DNA of 5,824 nt from Oscillospiraceae bacterium (GTDB lineage: Bacteria; Bacillota; Clostridia; Oscillospirales; Oscillospiraceae): positions 1-5,824 of the forward strand of contig CACZSJ010000165.1 of the NCBI GenBank assembly GCA_902783825.1, in the 5' to 3' direction. Position numbers and translations under genes: made by a program. Under the pieces are notes generated by a model that had not been told where the DNA came from, did not search any database, and saw only the letters and a list, made by a program, of their open reading frames with translations. The number at the start of each line of letters is the position of its first letter. The first letter of the stretch is position 1. This document shows positions 1 to 5,201 of this stretch, piece by piece.

Positions 1-813
1 CAGATCGTGGATAAGCTGGGGCCGGAGACCTCCTATGAGTATTTGACCCAGCGGCTGGGCGTCACCAGTCTGGTGCCGGATGACGCCTCTTACGCGCCCA
101 TGGCTCTGGGTCAGCTGACCAACGGCATCTCCGTGCGGGAAATGGCGCAGGCCTACTGCTCCTTTGTCAACGACGGCGTCTTTACCTATAGCCGCACCTA
201 TACCATGGTGACCGACTCCAAGGGCAATATGGTCATTGACAACGTGCCCAGGACCCTGGTGGCTTTCGAGCCCAACACAGCCTATACCATGACCTATATG
301 ATGAAGAACGTGGTCGGCGCCGGTACCGGCACGGAGGCCTATCTATATTCCGTACCCGTGGCGGGCAAAACCGGCACTTCCGGGCAGTACAAGGACCGCT
401 GGTTTGTGGGCTGTACCCCCTACTACGTGGCAGCCGTCTGGACCGGCTTTGACCAGCCCGAATATATCGACGTCTCCGGCAACCCGGCTGCCCGGCTCTG
501 GCGTATGGTGATGCAGCCGGTGCACGATGGTATGGCCTGGAAGGACTTCACCTATCCCTACATCGGGGAAAACACCGGAATCTTCGGCTTGGATGAGGAA
601 GACTTCGAGGATCGGGACGAGGAAGAAGATGAGATGCTGGTTCTGGACGACACCGACGATTACGGCGACATCTACACCGATGACGACGGCTACGTGGTGC
701 CGGAGGAAAATCAGAACGACGGCGCCCCGGCGCCGGAGCCTCAGACCGTGCCGGAAGAGGAACCCCCGGACGATTTGCTGACGCCGGATGAGGGAAATGT
801 GGTTTTCGGCTGA
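1..813 (+). CDS. Penicillin-binding protein, C-terminal part (transpeptidase domain, probably class A / PBP1A type); 5' end outside the window
   Basis: This is the last 270 codons of a peptidoglycan transpeptidase; the reading frame is open from base 1, so the GTG at position 7 is an internal Val and not a start. The protein cross-links peptidoglycan stem peptides on the outer face of the membrane. The third active-site motif of the family is visible as KTGTSG (bases 367-384, fragment residues 123-128). It is followed by the usual strand DRWFVGCTPYYVAAVWTGFD. Upstream, the stretch ALGQLTNGISVREMAQAY (about 109-168) is typical of bifunctional class A enzymes (PonA/MrcA). The catalytic STxK Ser and the glycosyltransferase domain lie upstream and cannot be checked, so class A is an inference. 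From about base 586 the last 75 residues form a tail with about 31 Asp/Glu and a single Arg, ending in a Pro/Glu-rich stretch. The stop is TGA at 811-813. A monofunctional PBP is less likely but not excluded. Confidence 0.93.
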   Translation, partial: QIVDKLGPETSYEYLTQRLGVTSLVPDDASYAPMALGQLTNGISVREMAQAYCSFVNDGVFTYSRTYTMVTDSKGNMVIDNVPRTLVAFEPNTAYTMTYMMKNVVGAGTGTEAYLYSVPVAGKTGTSGQYKDRWFVGCTPYYVAAVWTGFDQPEYIDVSGNPAARLWRMVMQPVHDGMAWKDFTYPYIGENTGIFGLDEEDFEDRDEEEDEMLVLDDTDDYGDIYTDDDGYVVPEENQNDGAPAPEPQTVPEEEPPDDLLTPDEGNVVFG

Positions 814-826
814 GCGAAAAATCTAC

Positions 827-863
827 GTTTCCCTCCGGCGTTTCGGGGAAAACAGCGGTTTTT
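827..863 (+). terminator. Weak candidate terminator after the PBP gene
   Basis: GTTTCCCT (827-834) can pair with GGGGAAAAC (845-853), with one bulged A and one G-T pair, around a 10-base loop. The nearest T-run (859-863) begins five bases after the stem, and a second T-run lies at 870-875. The spacing is poor for a classical Rho-independent terminator, so this is only a possibility. It sits where the PBP transcript would be expected to stop, ahead of a strong promoter. Confidence 0.3.
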
Positions 864-907
864 ATCGCGTTTTTTACGGTTTCCATAGATTTCCTGTTCC
901 CTTTATG

Positions 908-936
908 TTGACATTTTGGCTTTTTTGTGTTACATT
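908..936 (+). promoter_or_regulatory. Sigma-A-type promoter with extended -10, upstream of the 93-residue protein gene
   Basis: The -35 box TTGACA (908-913) matches the consensus perfectly. A spacer of exactly 17 bases follows, then the -10 box TACATT (931-936, four of six consensus positions). A TG dinucleotide at 928-929 stands one base ahead of the -10, which makes it an extended -10. Transcription would start near 943, giving a leader of only about 20 bases that carries the GGAGGT ribosome binding site. The boxes are seen directly; activity is inferred. Confidence 0.75.
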
Positions 937-950
937 TTGACTACATTTTC

Positions 951-956
951 GGAGGT
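951..956 (+). promoter_or_regulatory. Ribosome binding site that fixes a TTG start at 964
   Basis: GGAGGT at 951-956 is a near-perfect Shine-Dalgarno sequence. Counted from the end of GGAGG it leaves 8 bases before the TTG at 964-966. No ATG or GTG in this frame lies at a suitable distance: GTG 955-957 overlaps the site itself, and the first in-frame ATG comes about 30 codons into the gene. The upstream TTG at 916 lies inside the promoter and has no ribosome binding site. Confidence 0.8.
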
Positions 957-963
957 GCTTGCA

Positions 964-1245
964 TTGGCGAAGGTATTGGAATACAAGGGACATCCCCTTC
1001 AGAGAAAAGACAACATCATCTATTACGGCAGTTTTGCAGACAAGTATATCATCATGCTGCAGATTCTGGATACCACCAAGGTAAAGGATCTGGACGTGGC
1101 CTCCAAGGTCTCCGTACAGCTTCAGTTGACCGATCCGGACATCAAGTCCCGAGACCGGATCGTGAAGAAGACCGAGAAGGACAGTCTGTATACCGCCATG
1201 GATGTGGCTGCCGTCTGGTTGGAGCGCGCTTTGGCCTCCCGCTGA
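964..1245 (+). CDS. Small protein of unknown function (93 residues, TTG start)
   Basis: I cannot assign a function. The product, starting MAKVLEYKGHPL, is a small soluble protein of 93 residues with no Cys, no signal peptide and no membrane segment. The first half looks beta-rich: YKGHPLQRKDNIIYYGS, then a hydrophobic strand around KYIIMLQIL. The middle reads like a short beta pair (VASKVSVQLQLTD), followed by a basic stretch IKSRDRIVKKTEK. The C-terminus is probably an amphipathic helix (LYTAMDVAAVWLERALA). The clear codon structure, strong ribosome binding site and dedicated promoter argue that it is a real, well-expressed gene. I have an uncertain impression that similar small hypothetical proteins occur in Clostridia. 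It lies between two cell-wall genes, and no strong terminator separates it from the peptidase gene 73 bases downstream. The two may therefore be cotranscribed, although this does not prove a wall-related role. Confidence 0.85.
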   Translation: MAKVLEYKGHPLQRKDNIIYYGSFADKYIIMLQILDTTKVKDLDVASKVSVQLQLTDPDIKSRDRIVKKTEKDSLYTAMDVAAVWLERALASR

Positions 1246-1269
1246 TCTCTGCGTCGTTACGGCACTTCC

Positions 1270-1300
1270 TTGGCAGACAGATATCGTCTGTCAAATACAT
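1270..1300 (+). promoter_or_regulatory. Inverted repeat with a possible weak promoter ahead of the NlpC/P60 gene
   Basis: GACAGA (1276-1281) and TCTGTC (1287-1292) form a perfect 6-base inverted repeat around TATCG. A -35-like TTGGCA (1270-1275, five of six consensus positions) touches its left edge. The A/T-rich stretch AAATACAT follows on the right, but no convincing -10 box is found at normal spacing. The repeat could be an operator placed within a promoter, or a small RNA hairpin in a cotranscript from the upstream gene. Both readings are inference. Confidence 0.3.
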
Positions 1301-1318
1301 AGAGAAGGATCTGTTTAC

Positions 1319-2875
1319 ATGCGCAAAAGAATCATCCGGACACTTCTTGCCGTGCTGTTGTTCAGCGCCCTGTTTGGCGTAACCGCTTACGCGGAAACCG
1401 CCGTGGTTACCGGAGACAACGTCAATCTTCGGGACGGCCCGGGCATGAATTATCAGATTTTGGATACGATCCCACGGGGAGTAAGCGTCACTGTACAAGA
1501 CCGTTCCAACAGCGAATGGTACGCGGTTACCTACGAAGGAACCTACGGCTTCATGTCTGCCAACATGCTGACGGTGACGGAGAACGCCGACCGGGTCAAG
1601 GTCGTCGCCACCAACGGCAGCGGCCGCGTCAACTCCATGTATGTGCGTTTCCGCTCCGCCCCCTCGTCCGATGCTTCGGTGCTGGGCGAGTACAATCTGG
1701 GTAAGGAGCTGATCATCACCGGCATCGCCGGCGACTGGATCGAGTGCATGATCGACGGCCAGACCGGCTTCGTCCACAGTGACTACGTCATGACAGAAAC
1801 CAACGGCGCCGTCACAGTCGTGGACCTGCCGCCGGAGCCTGCCGCTCCTGCTTCTGATCCCCCGGCCCCGACGCTTGCCGTCGTGACAACGCCAGCGCCC
1901 ACTCCGGCGCCTACCGCGGCCCCCGCCGCGCAGACGGAGCAGGGACAGCCCGGCTGTGTGAACGGAGACTACGTCTCCCTCCGCACCGGCGCCTCGTCCA
2001 ACAGCCCCATCCTCAACACCTACAACCGAGGCAAGGAGCTGACCGTTCTGGGTACAGACGGCGTCTGGGTTCGAGTATTTGTAGATGGTCAGATCGGCTA
2101 TATCCACCAGGATTTCATCCTGTCCGACCAGGCCATGACACAGGCCGCTGCCGCAGCGCCTGTCGCCTCTGTCGCGCCGGCTGCTCCTGCCGCTGCCCCT
2201 GCTGCAGCGCCCGCGGCTGCAACGCCAGCGCCTACCCCTGCCCCTATGCCCACGCCAGCGCCCGTTAAGACGAGTCCCGGTTTCATCACCGGCAACCACG
2301 TCTCCTTCCGTACCGGGCCTTCCATGACTTCCAAGAGCCTTGGGGAATTTTTCTACGGCGACGATGTAGGAATCATCGGCACGTCCGGCGAGTGGACCCA
2401 GGTTCTTTACAAGGACACGACCGGCTACGTATTCAGCACCTATGTGACCAAGGGCAGCTTCCAGACGGACAACGCCGCTGCCAAGAAGCTGGCCTCCGGG
2501 GCGCAGATCACCGGCCGCGAGGTGGCAGATTTCGCGCTGCAATATGTGGGCTACAACTACCGTTGGGGCGGCTCCTCGCCTGCCACCGGCTTTGACTGCT
2601 CCGGCTTCACCTCTTACGTGTACAAGCAGTTCGGTTTTGAACTCAACCGTGTAGCCTGTGATCAGACCCGCAACGGCAAGCACGTGGACAACAGCCAGAT
2701 TCAGCCGGGCGACGTTCTCTGCTTCTACTCCAGCGGCAGCTACGTAGGCCATGTAGGCATCTACATTGGCGACAACATGTTCGTCCACGCGGCCAACTCT
2801 TCCAGCGGTGTCATCACCTCTTCGCTTTCCGGTTACTACGCCGTCCGCGGCTATTCAGCCCGCCGCATCCTGTAA
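1319..2875 (+). CDS. Secreted NlpC/P60 (C40) cell-wall peptidase with four SH3b domains
   Basis: This 518-residue exported enzyme probably cleaves peptide stems in peptidoglycan; NlpC/P60 enzymes commonly cut the D-Glu-to-diamino-acid bond. Residues 1-25 are a signal peptide: basic start MRKR, hydrophobic core, cleavage site likely after AYA. Four bacterial SH3 domains follow at about 26-88, 92-160, 212-270 and 321-378. Each begins with a V-x-(L/F/V)-R-(T/D/S)-(G/A)-type strand, and they probably bind the wall. Ala/Pro-rich linkers (about 171-212 and 272-320) flank the third. The catalytic domain spans about 395-518. Its nucleophile is Cys427 in FDCSG, followed by His478 in GHVGIYIG and His490 in FVHAAN, so the Cys-His-His set is complete. 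The ATG at 1319 is chosen because GAAGGA (1304-1309) stands 9 bases upstream and the signal peptide begins there; the longer open frame upstream lacks both. A strong terminator follows. The protein is not tied to a transporter or phage module here, so a role in growth or division is likely. Confidence 0.95.
   Translation: MRKRIIRTLLAVLLFSALFGVTAYAETAVVTGDNVNLRDGPGMNYQILDTIPRGVSVTVQDRSNSEWYAVTYEGTYGFMSANMLTVTENADRVKVVATNGSGRVNSMYVRFRSAPSSDASVLGEYNLGKELIITGIAGDWIECMIDGQTGFVHSDYVMTETNGAVTVVDLPPEPAAPASDPPAPTLAVVTTPAPTPAPTAAPAAQTEQGQPGCVNGDYVSLRTGASSNSPILNTYNRGKELTVLGTDGVWVRVFVDGQIGYIHQDFILSDQAMTQAAAAAPVASVAPAAPAAAPAAAPAAATPAPTPAPMPTPAPVKTSPGFITGNHVSFRTGPSMTSKSLGEFFYGDDVGIIGTSGEWTQVLYKDTTGYVFSTYVTKGSFQTDNAAAKKLASGAQITGREVADFALQYVGYNYRWGGSSPATGFDCSGFTSYVYKQFGFELNRVACDQTRNGKHVDNSQIQPGDVLCFYSSGSYVGHVGIYIGDNMFVHAANSSSGVITSSLSGYYAVRGYSARRIL
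1829..1954 (+). repeat. Ala/Pro-rich linker coding region, first copy
   Basis: This low-complexity DNA codes for the linker between the second and third SH3b domains (residues about 171-212, rich in Pro, Ala and Thr). It contains one copy of the 11-base word ACGCCAGCGCC at 1889-1899, which occurs twice more in the second linker. The composition suggests expansion by slippage or recombination between short words. Confidence 0.6.
2132..2278 (+). repeat. Ala/Pro-rich linker coding region, second copy
   Basis: This stretch codes for residues about 272-320, almost all Ala and Pro with some Thr, Val and Met, between the third and fourth SH3b domains. ACGCCAGCGCC recurs at 2222-2232 and 2252-2262, shared with the first linker. 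It is a flexible spacer that would let the domains reach across the wall. Length variation between strains would be expected here. Confidence 0.6.
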
Positions 2876-2887
2876 GGGAATACAAGC

Positions 2888-2928
2888 AACGCTCCTGCGG
2901 AAATCCATCCGCAGGAGCGTTTTTATTT
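2888..2928 (+). terminator. Strong Rho-independent terminator after the NlpC/P60 gene
   Basis: ACGCTCCTGCGG (2889-2900) pairs perfectly with CCGCAGGAGCGT (2909-2920) around an 8-base loop, AAATCCAT, and A2888 can add one more pair with T2921. The T-rich run TTTTATTT follows at once. It lies 13 bases after the TAA stop and separates the envelope genes from the decarboxylase operon. Confidence 0.95.
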
Positions 2929-2964
2929 CCCTGTTTTCAGCATCGCCCCTGCCAATCCGGAAAC

Positions 2965-2985
2965 CTTCGCAGCTGTTCTTCGCAG
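2965..2985 (+). repeat. Short direct repeat upstream of the decarboxylase promoter
   Basis: CTTCGCAG occurs at 2965-2972 and again at 2978-2985, a period of 13 bases, about 50-70 bases ahead of the -10 box of the decarboxylase operon. It could be a regulator-binding site because of its position, but two 8-base copies may also be chance. No known operator motif is recognised. Confidence 0.25.
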
Positions 2986-3009
2986 ATTCCCAAAAAACCG
3001 GTAGATTTC

Positions 3010-3041
3010 TTGTGGCGTGCAGGGAAAAAATATGTTATACT
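3010..3041 (+). promoter_or_regulatory. Promoter of the decarboxylase operon (extended -10)
   Basis: The -10 box TATACT (3036-3041, five of six consensus positions) is preceded by TG at 3033-3034, an extended -10. The -35 side is poor: the best match, TTGTGG (3010-3015), would need a 20-base spacer. Such promoters rely on the extended -10 or on an activator. Transcription would begin near 3048, about 34 bases ahead of the first ATG. Confidence 0.65.
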
Positions 3042-3081
3042 GGTACAACTATTTTCCCATTCTCGTACAGAGGAGACTTCT

Positions 3082-4470
3082 ATGAAAAAAGTGCAATTCA
3101 CTGAAACGATTCTGCGGGACGCCAACCAATCTCTTGTGGCGACCCGTATGCCCTATGACCGCTTTGAACCGATCCTTGGCGTCATGGATCAGGCAGGCTT
3201 TTATTCCGTGGAATGCTGGGGCGGCGCCACCTTTGACGTGTGCCTGCGTTTTCTCAACGAAGACCCCTGGGAGCGGTTGCGGAAAATCCGTGCCAAAATG
3301 CCCAACACAAAGCTGCAGATGCTCTTGCGCGGGCAGAACATTCTTGGTTACAAACACTATAGCGACGATATCGTCCGCCGCTTTGTCCGGGCTTCGGTGC
3401 GCAATGGCATCGACATCATCCGCATTTTTGACGCGCTCAACGATCTGGACAATCTGAAGGTCGCCGTGGAGGAGACCGTCGCCAGCGGGGCCATTGCCTC
3501 CGGCGCCATCTCCTACACTACCAGCCCGGTTCACACACTGGACAAGTACGTGGAAATGGTGCGTGAGCTCAAGGCCATGGGCGTGAGCTCCATCTGCATC
3601 AAGGATATGGCCGGGATTCTTTCTCCCCAGAACGCCTATGATCTGGTGGCCGCCATCAAGGACGCGGTGGATCTGCCGCTGGTTCTGCACACCCACTGCA
3701 CCACGGGTCTTGCCTTTATGACCTATCTGAAAGCCATCGAGGCCGGAGCCGACGTCATCGACACCGCCATCTCTCCCTTCTCCGGCGGCACGTCCCAGCC
3801 TGCCACAGAAACCCTGGCCTTTGCCTTGAAGGAGATGGGCTACGAAGTGACTCTGGATGAGGCCTGTCTGAACCGCATGGCAGACTTCTTCAAGCCCATT
3901 CGGGCGGATTTCCTGGCTGACGGTACTCTCAACCCCATTTCCATGAGCACCGATACCCAGTGCCTGAGCTATCAGATTCCCGGCGGCATGCTCTCCAATC
4001 TGCTCAGCCAGCTGAAAATGCTGGGCGCTCTGGACAAGTTTGATCAGGCCCTGCTGGAAACCCCCAAGGTGCGCAAGGATATGGGCTATCCGCCACTGGT
4101 CACCCCCACCAGCCAACTGGTAGGCACCCAGGCTGTGCAGAACGTACTGGCCGGAGAACGCTATAAAAACGTGGGCGCGGAAATCAAAGCCTATTGCCGG
4201 GGTGAATACGGAAAAACACCCGCTCCCATCGACCCGGAGGTACGCGCCAAAATCCTGGGAGATGACAAGCCCATCGAGGGCCGCTACGCCGACACCCTTC
4301 CCCAAGACGTTTTTGAGAAAGCCCAGGAGTCGCTGGGTGAGGACGCCCGCTGTGAAGAGGACGTGCTCAGCTACATCGCCTTCCCCCAGGTAGCGGAGGA
4401 TTTCTTCGAAAAACGCCGGGCGACGGAAGAAAAGAAATGCGCCTACCGCATTGAAAAGATCGGAGACTGA
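3082..4470 (+). CDS. oadA: Oxaloacetate decarboxylase (Na+ pump) alpha subunit, carboxyltransferase without biotin domain
   Basis: This 462-residue cytoplasmic subunit should transfer the carboxyl group of oxaloacetate to biotin, leaving pyruvate. It belongs to the HMGL-like TIM-barrel carboxyltransferases shared by OadA, pyruvate carboxylase and transcarboxylase 5S. Visible family marks are TILRDANQSLVATR (about 9-22), MLLRGQNILGY, RIFDALNDL, IKDMAG, LHTHCTTG and GGTSQPA, then the conserved C-terminal region with PTSQLVGTQAV. The metal site fits Asp13, Lys174 (probably carbamylated), His203 and His205. As I recall the Vibrio cholerae OadA numbering (17, 178, 207, 209), all four are offset by exactly four. 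Unlike the classical Klebsiella-type subunit (about 590-600 residues), it stops before any biotinyl domain; that domain is a separate gene two places downstream. The ATG at 3082 has AGAGGAG six bases upstream (3069-3075). It is the first gene of the operon. A PycB-like role in pyruvate carboxylation is less likely, because pump subunits follow and no biotin carboxylase gene is seen. Confidence 0.92.
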   Translation: MKKVQFTETILRDANQSLVATRMPYDRFEPILGVMDQAGFYSVECWGGATFDVCLRFLNEDPWERLRKIRAKMPNTKLQMLLRGQNILGYKHYSDDIVRRFVRASVRNGIDIIRIFDALNDLDNLKVAVEETVASGAIASGAISYTTSPVHTLDKYVEMVRELKAMGVSSICIKDMAGILSPQNAYDLVAAIKDAVDLPLVLHTHCTTGLAFMTYLKAIEAGADVIDTAISPFSGGTSQPATETLAFALKEMGYEVTLDEACLNRMADFFKPIRADFLADGTLNPISMSTDTQCLSYQIPGGMLSNLLSQLKMLGALDKFDQALLETPKVRKDMGYPPLVTPTSQLVGTQAVQNVLAGERYKNVGAEIKAYCRGEYGKTPAPIDPEVRAKILGDDKPIEGRYADTLPQDVFEKAQESLGEDARCEEDVLSYIAFPQVAEDFFEKRRATEEKKCAYRIEKIGD

Positions 4471-4472
4471 CC

Positions 4473-4799
4473 ATGAGCTTTTCAGACGCATTGTTGTATT
4501 CCCTGACCGGGATTCTGGTCGTCTTTTTCGCCTTGCTGCTGCTTTTGTGCATCATCAAGATCATGATCGCCCTGGGCGGCCGCAGGGAGAAGACGGCAGC
4601 GCCCGCCGCACCGGAGGCAGCTCTGCCCTCCGCCGCGCCCGTGCCGGCCCCCGGCACAGCGGGAGAGCTGAAGCTGTACGACACGGATCCCCGTACCGCC
4701 GCCATGCTGATGGCCATTGTGGCCGAGGAACTGCAGCTCCCGCTCAATGAACTCCGTTTTCTTTCCATCCGTGAAATAAAGGAGAACGAACAGGCATGA
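4473..4799 (+). CDS. oadG: Decarboxylase Na+ pump small membrane subunit (OadG/MmdD-like gamma chain)
   Basis: The 108-residue product has one hydrophobic helix at about residues 7-34 (SLTGILVVFFALLLLLCIIK), followed by basic residues (GGRRE), so the N-terminus is probably outside and the rest cytoplasmic. An Ala/Pro-rich linker (about 41-62) leads to a small C-terminal domain (TAAMLMAIVAEELQL, then FLSIREIK), a pattern common in the small subunits of clostridial decarboxylase pumps. Its known role in the family is to hold the carboxyltransferase to the membrane beta subunit and help assembly. It has no His-rich end of the kind linked to Zn binding in the Klebsiella gamma chain. It starts 2 bases after the alpha stop, with GGAG (4462-4465) inside the end of the alpha gene. 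Its TGA overlaps the next ATG (ATGA at 4796-4799), which implies translational coupling. The assignment rests on shape and position more than on sequence motifs. Confidence 0.82.
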   Translation: MSFSDALLYSLTGILVVFFALLLLLCIIKIMIALGGRREKTAAPAAPEAALPSAAPVPAPGTAGELKLYDTDPRTAAMLMAIVAEELQLPLNELRFLSIREIKENEQA

Positions 4800-5191
4800 A
4801 ATACAAAATCACTTTACAGGGCCGCACCTACGAAGTAGAAGTCCTTCACGGCGAGGCCATGGTTCTGGACGAATACGAAGCCGCTGTGGGCGTGCCTGCC
4901 GCAGCTCCGGTCGCCGCAGCTGCGGCGTCGACTGTTCAGGCCGCGCCCGCGCCCGCCGTGGCATCTGCCGCAACTGTAGCCGGTACGCCGGTCCCCTCTC
5001 CCCTCCCCGGCAATGTGCTGAGCATTCCGGTCAGCGTGGGACAGGCAGTAAAGGCCGGAGATCTTCTGGTCATCATCGAAGCCATGAAGATGGAAAACGA
5101 AGTCTGCGCCCCCTGCGACGGCGTCGTCAAACAGATCGCCGTAGGCAAGGGTGCCGTGGTCGCCACCGGGGACACCCTGCTGGTGATCTGA
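4796..5191 (+). CDS. Biotin carrier protein of the decarboxylase pump (free-standing biotinyl subunit)
   Basis: This 131-residue protein carries the carboxyl group between the alpha and beta subunits. The C-terminal domain (about 65-131) is a typical biotinyl fold: PSPLPGNVLSIPVSVGQAVKAG, then EAMKMENEV with Lys98 as the biotinylation site, then DGVVKQIAVGKGAVVATGD. Residues 1-31 (MKYKITLQGRTYEVEV...) are the short N-terminal element usual in MmdC/GcdC-type and transcarboxylase 1.3S-type carriers. An Ala/Pro/Val-rich flexible linker (about 34-66) lets the domain swing. The start overlaps the stop of the small subunit gene (ATGA). Its ribosome binding site AAAGGAG (4778-4784) lies 11 bases upstream, somewhat far. 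A lipoyl domain is unlikely given the exact EAMKM motif. Biotin would need a BirA ligase encoded elsewhere. Confidence 0.93.
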   Translation: MKYKITLQGRTYEVEVLHGEAMVLDEYEAAVGVPAAAPVAAAAASTVQAAPAPAVASAATVAGTPVPSPLPGNVLSIPVSVGQAVKAGDLLVIIEAMKMENEVCAPCDGVVKQIAVGKGAVVATGDTLLVI

Positions 5192-5201
5192 GGGTCTGCC
5201 T

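Noticed and set aside
819..892. Large inverted repeat AAATCTA (819-825) / TAGATTT (886-892) as an RNA structure or riboswitch
   Set aside because: Only a 7-base A/T-rich outer stem pairs, the inside does not fold into a recognisable riboswitch, and it lies upstream of the promoter at 908-936. It may only add to termination of the PBP transcript.
916..963. Upstream TTG at 916 as the start of the small protein
   Set aside because: It lies inside the promoter, ahead of the expected transcript start near 943, and has no ribosome binding site. The TTG at 964 has GGAGGT at good spacing.
1202..1318. N-terminal extension of the NlpC/P60 protein from the upstream open frame
   Set aside because: The extension overlaps the end of the small gene in another frame and would bury the signal peptide. 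The ATG at 1319 has a ribosome binding site and begins a classical signal sequence.
2098..2334. Minus-strand open frame coding for a Gly/Ala-rich repeat protein
   Set aside because: It is the reverse reading of the Ala/Pro linker of the SH3b protein and has no independent support.
1142..2788. Long open frame (548 codons) on the minus strand opposite the NlpC/P60 gene
   Set aside because: It mirrors the GC-rich codon pattern of a clearly real gene, gives a low-complexity Gly/Arg/Val-rich protein with no domain, and has no supported start region.
3049..4491. Long open frame (480 codons) on the minus strand opposite the alpha subunit gene
   Set aside because: The + strand product is an unmistakable carboxyltransferase with intact active-site residues. 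The antisense product shows no family features and is a shadow of biased codon use.
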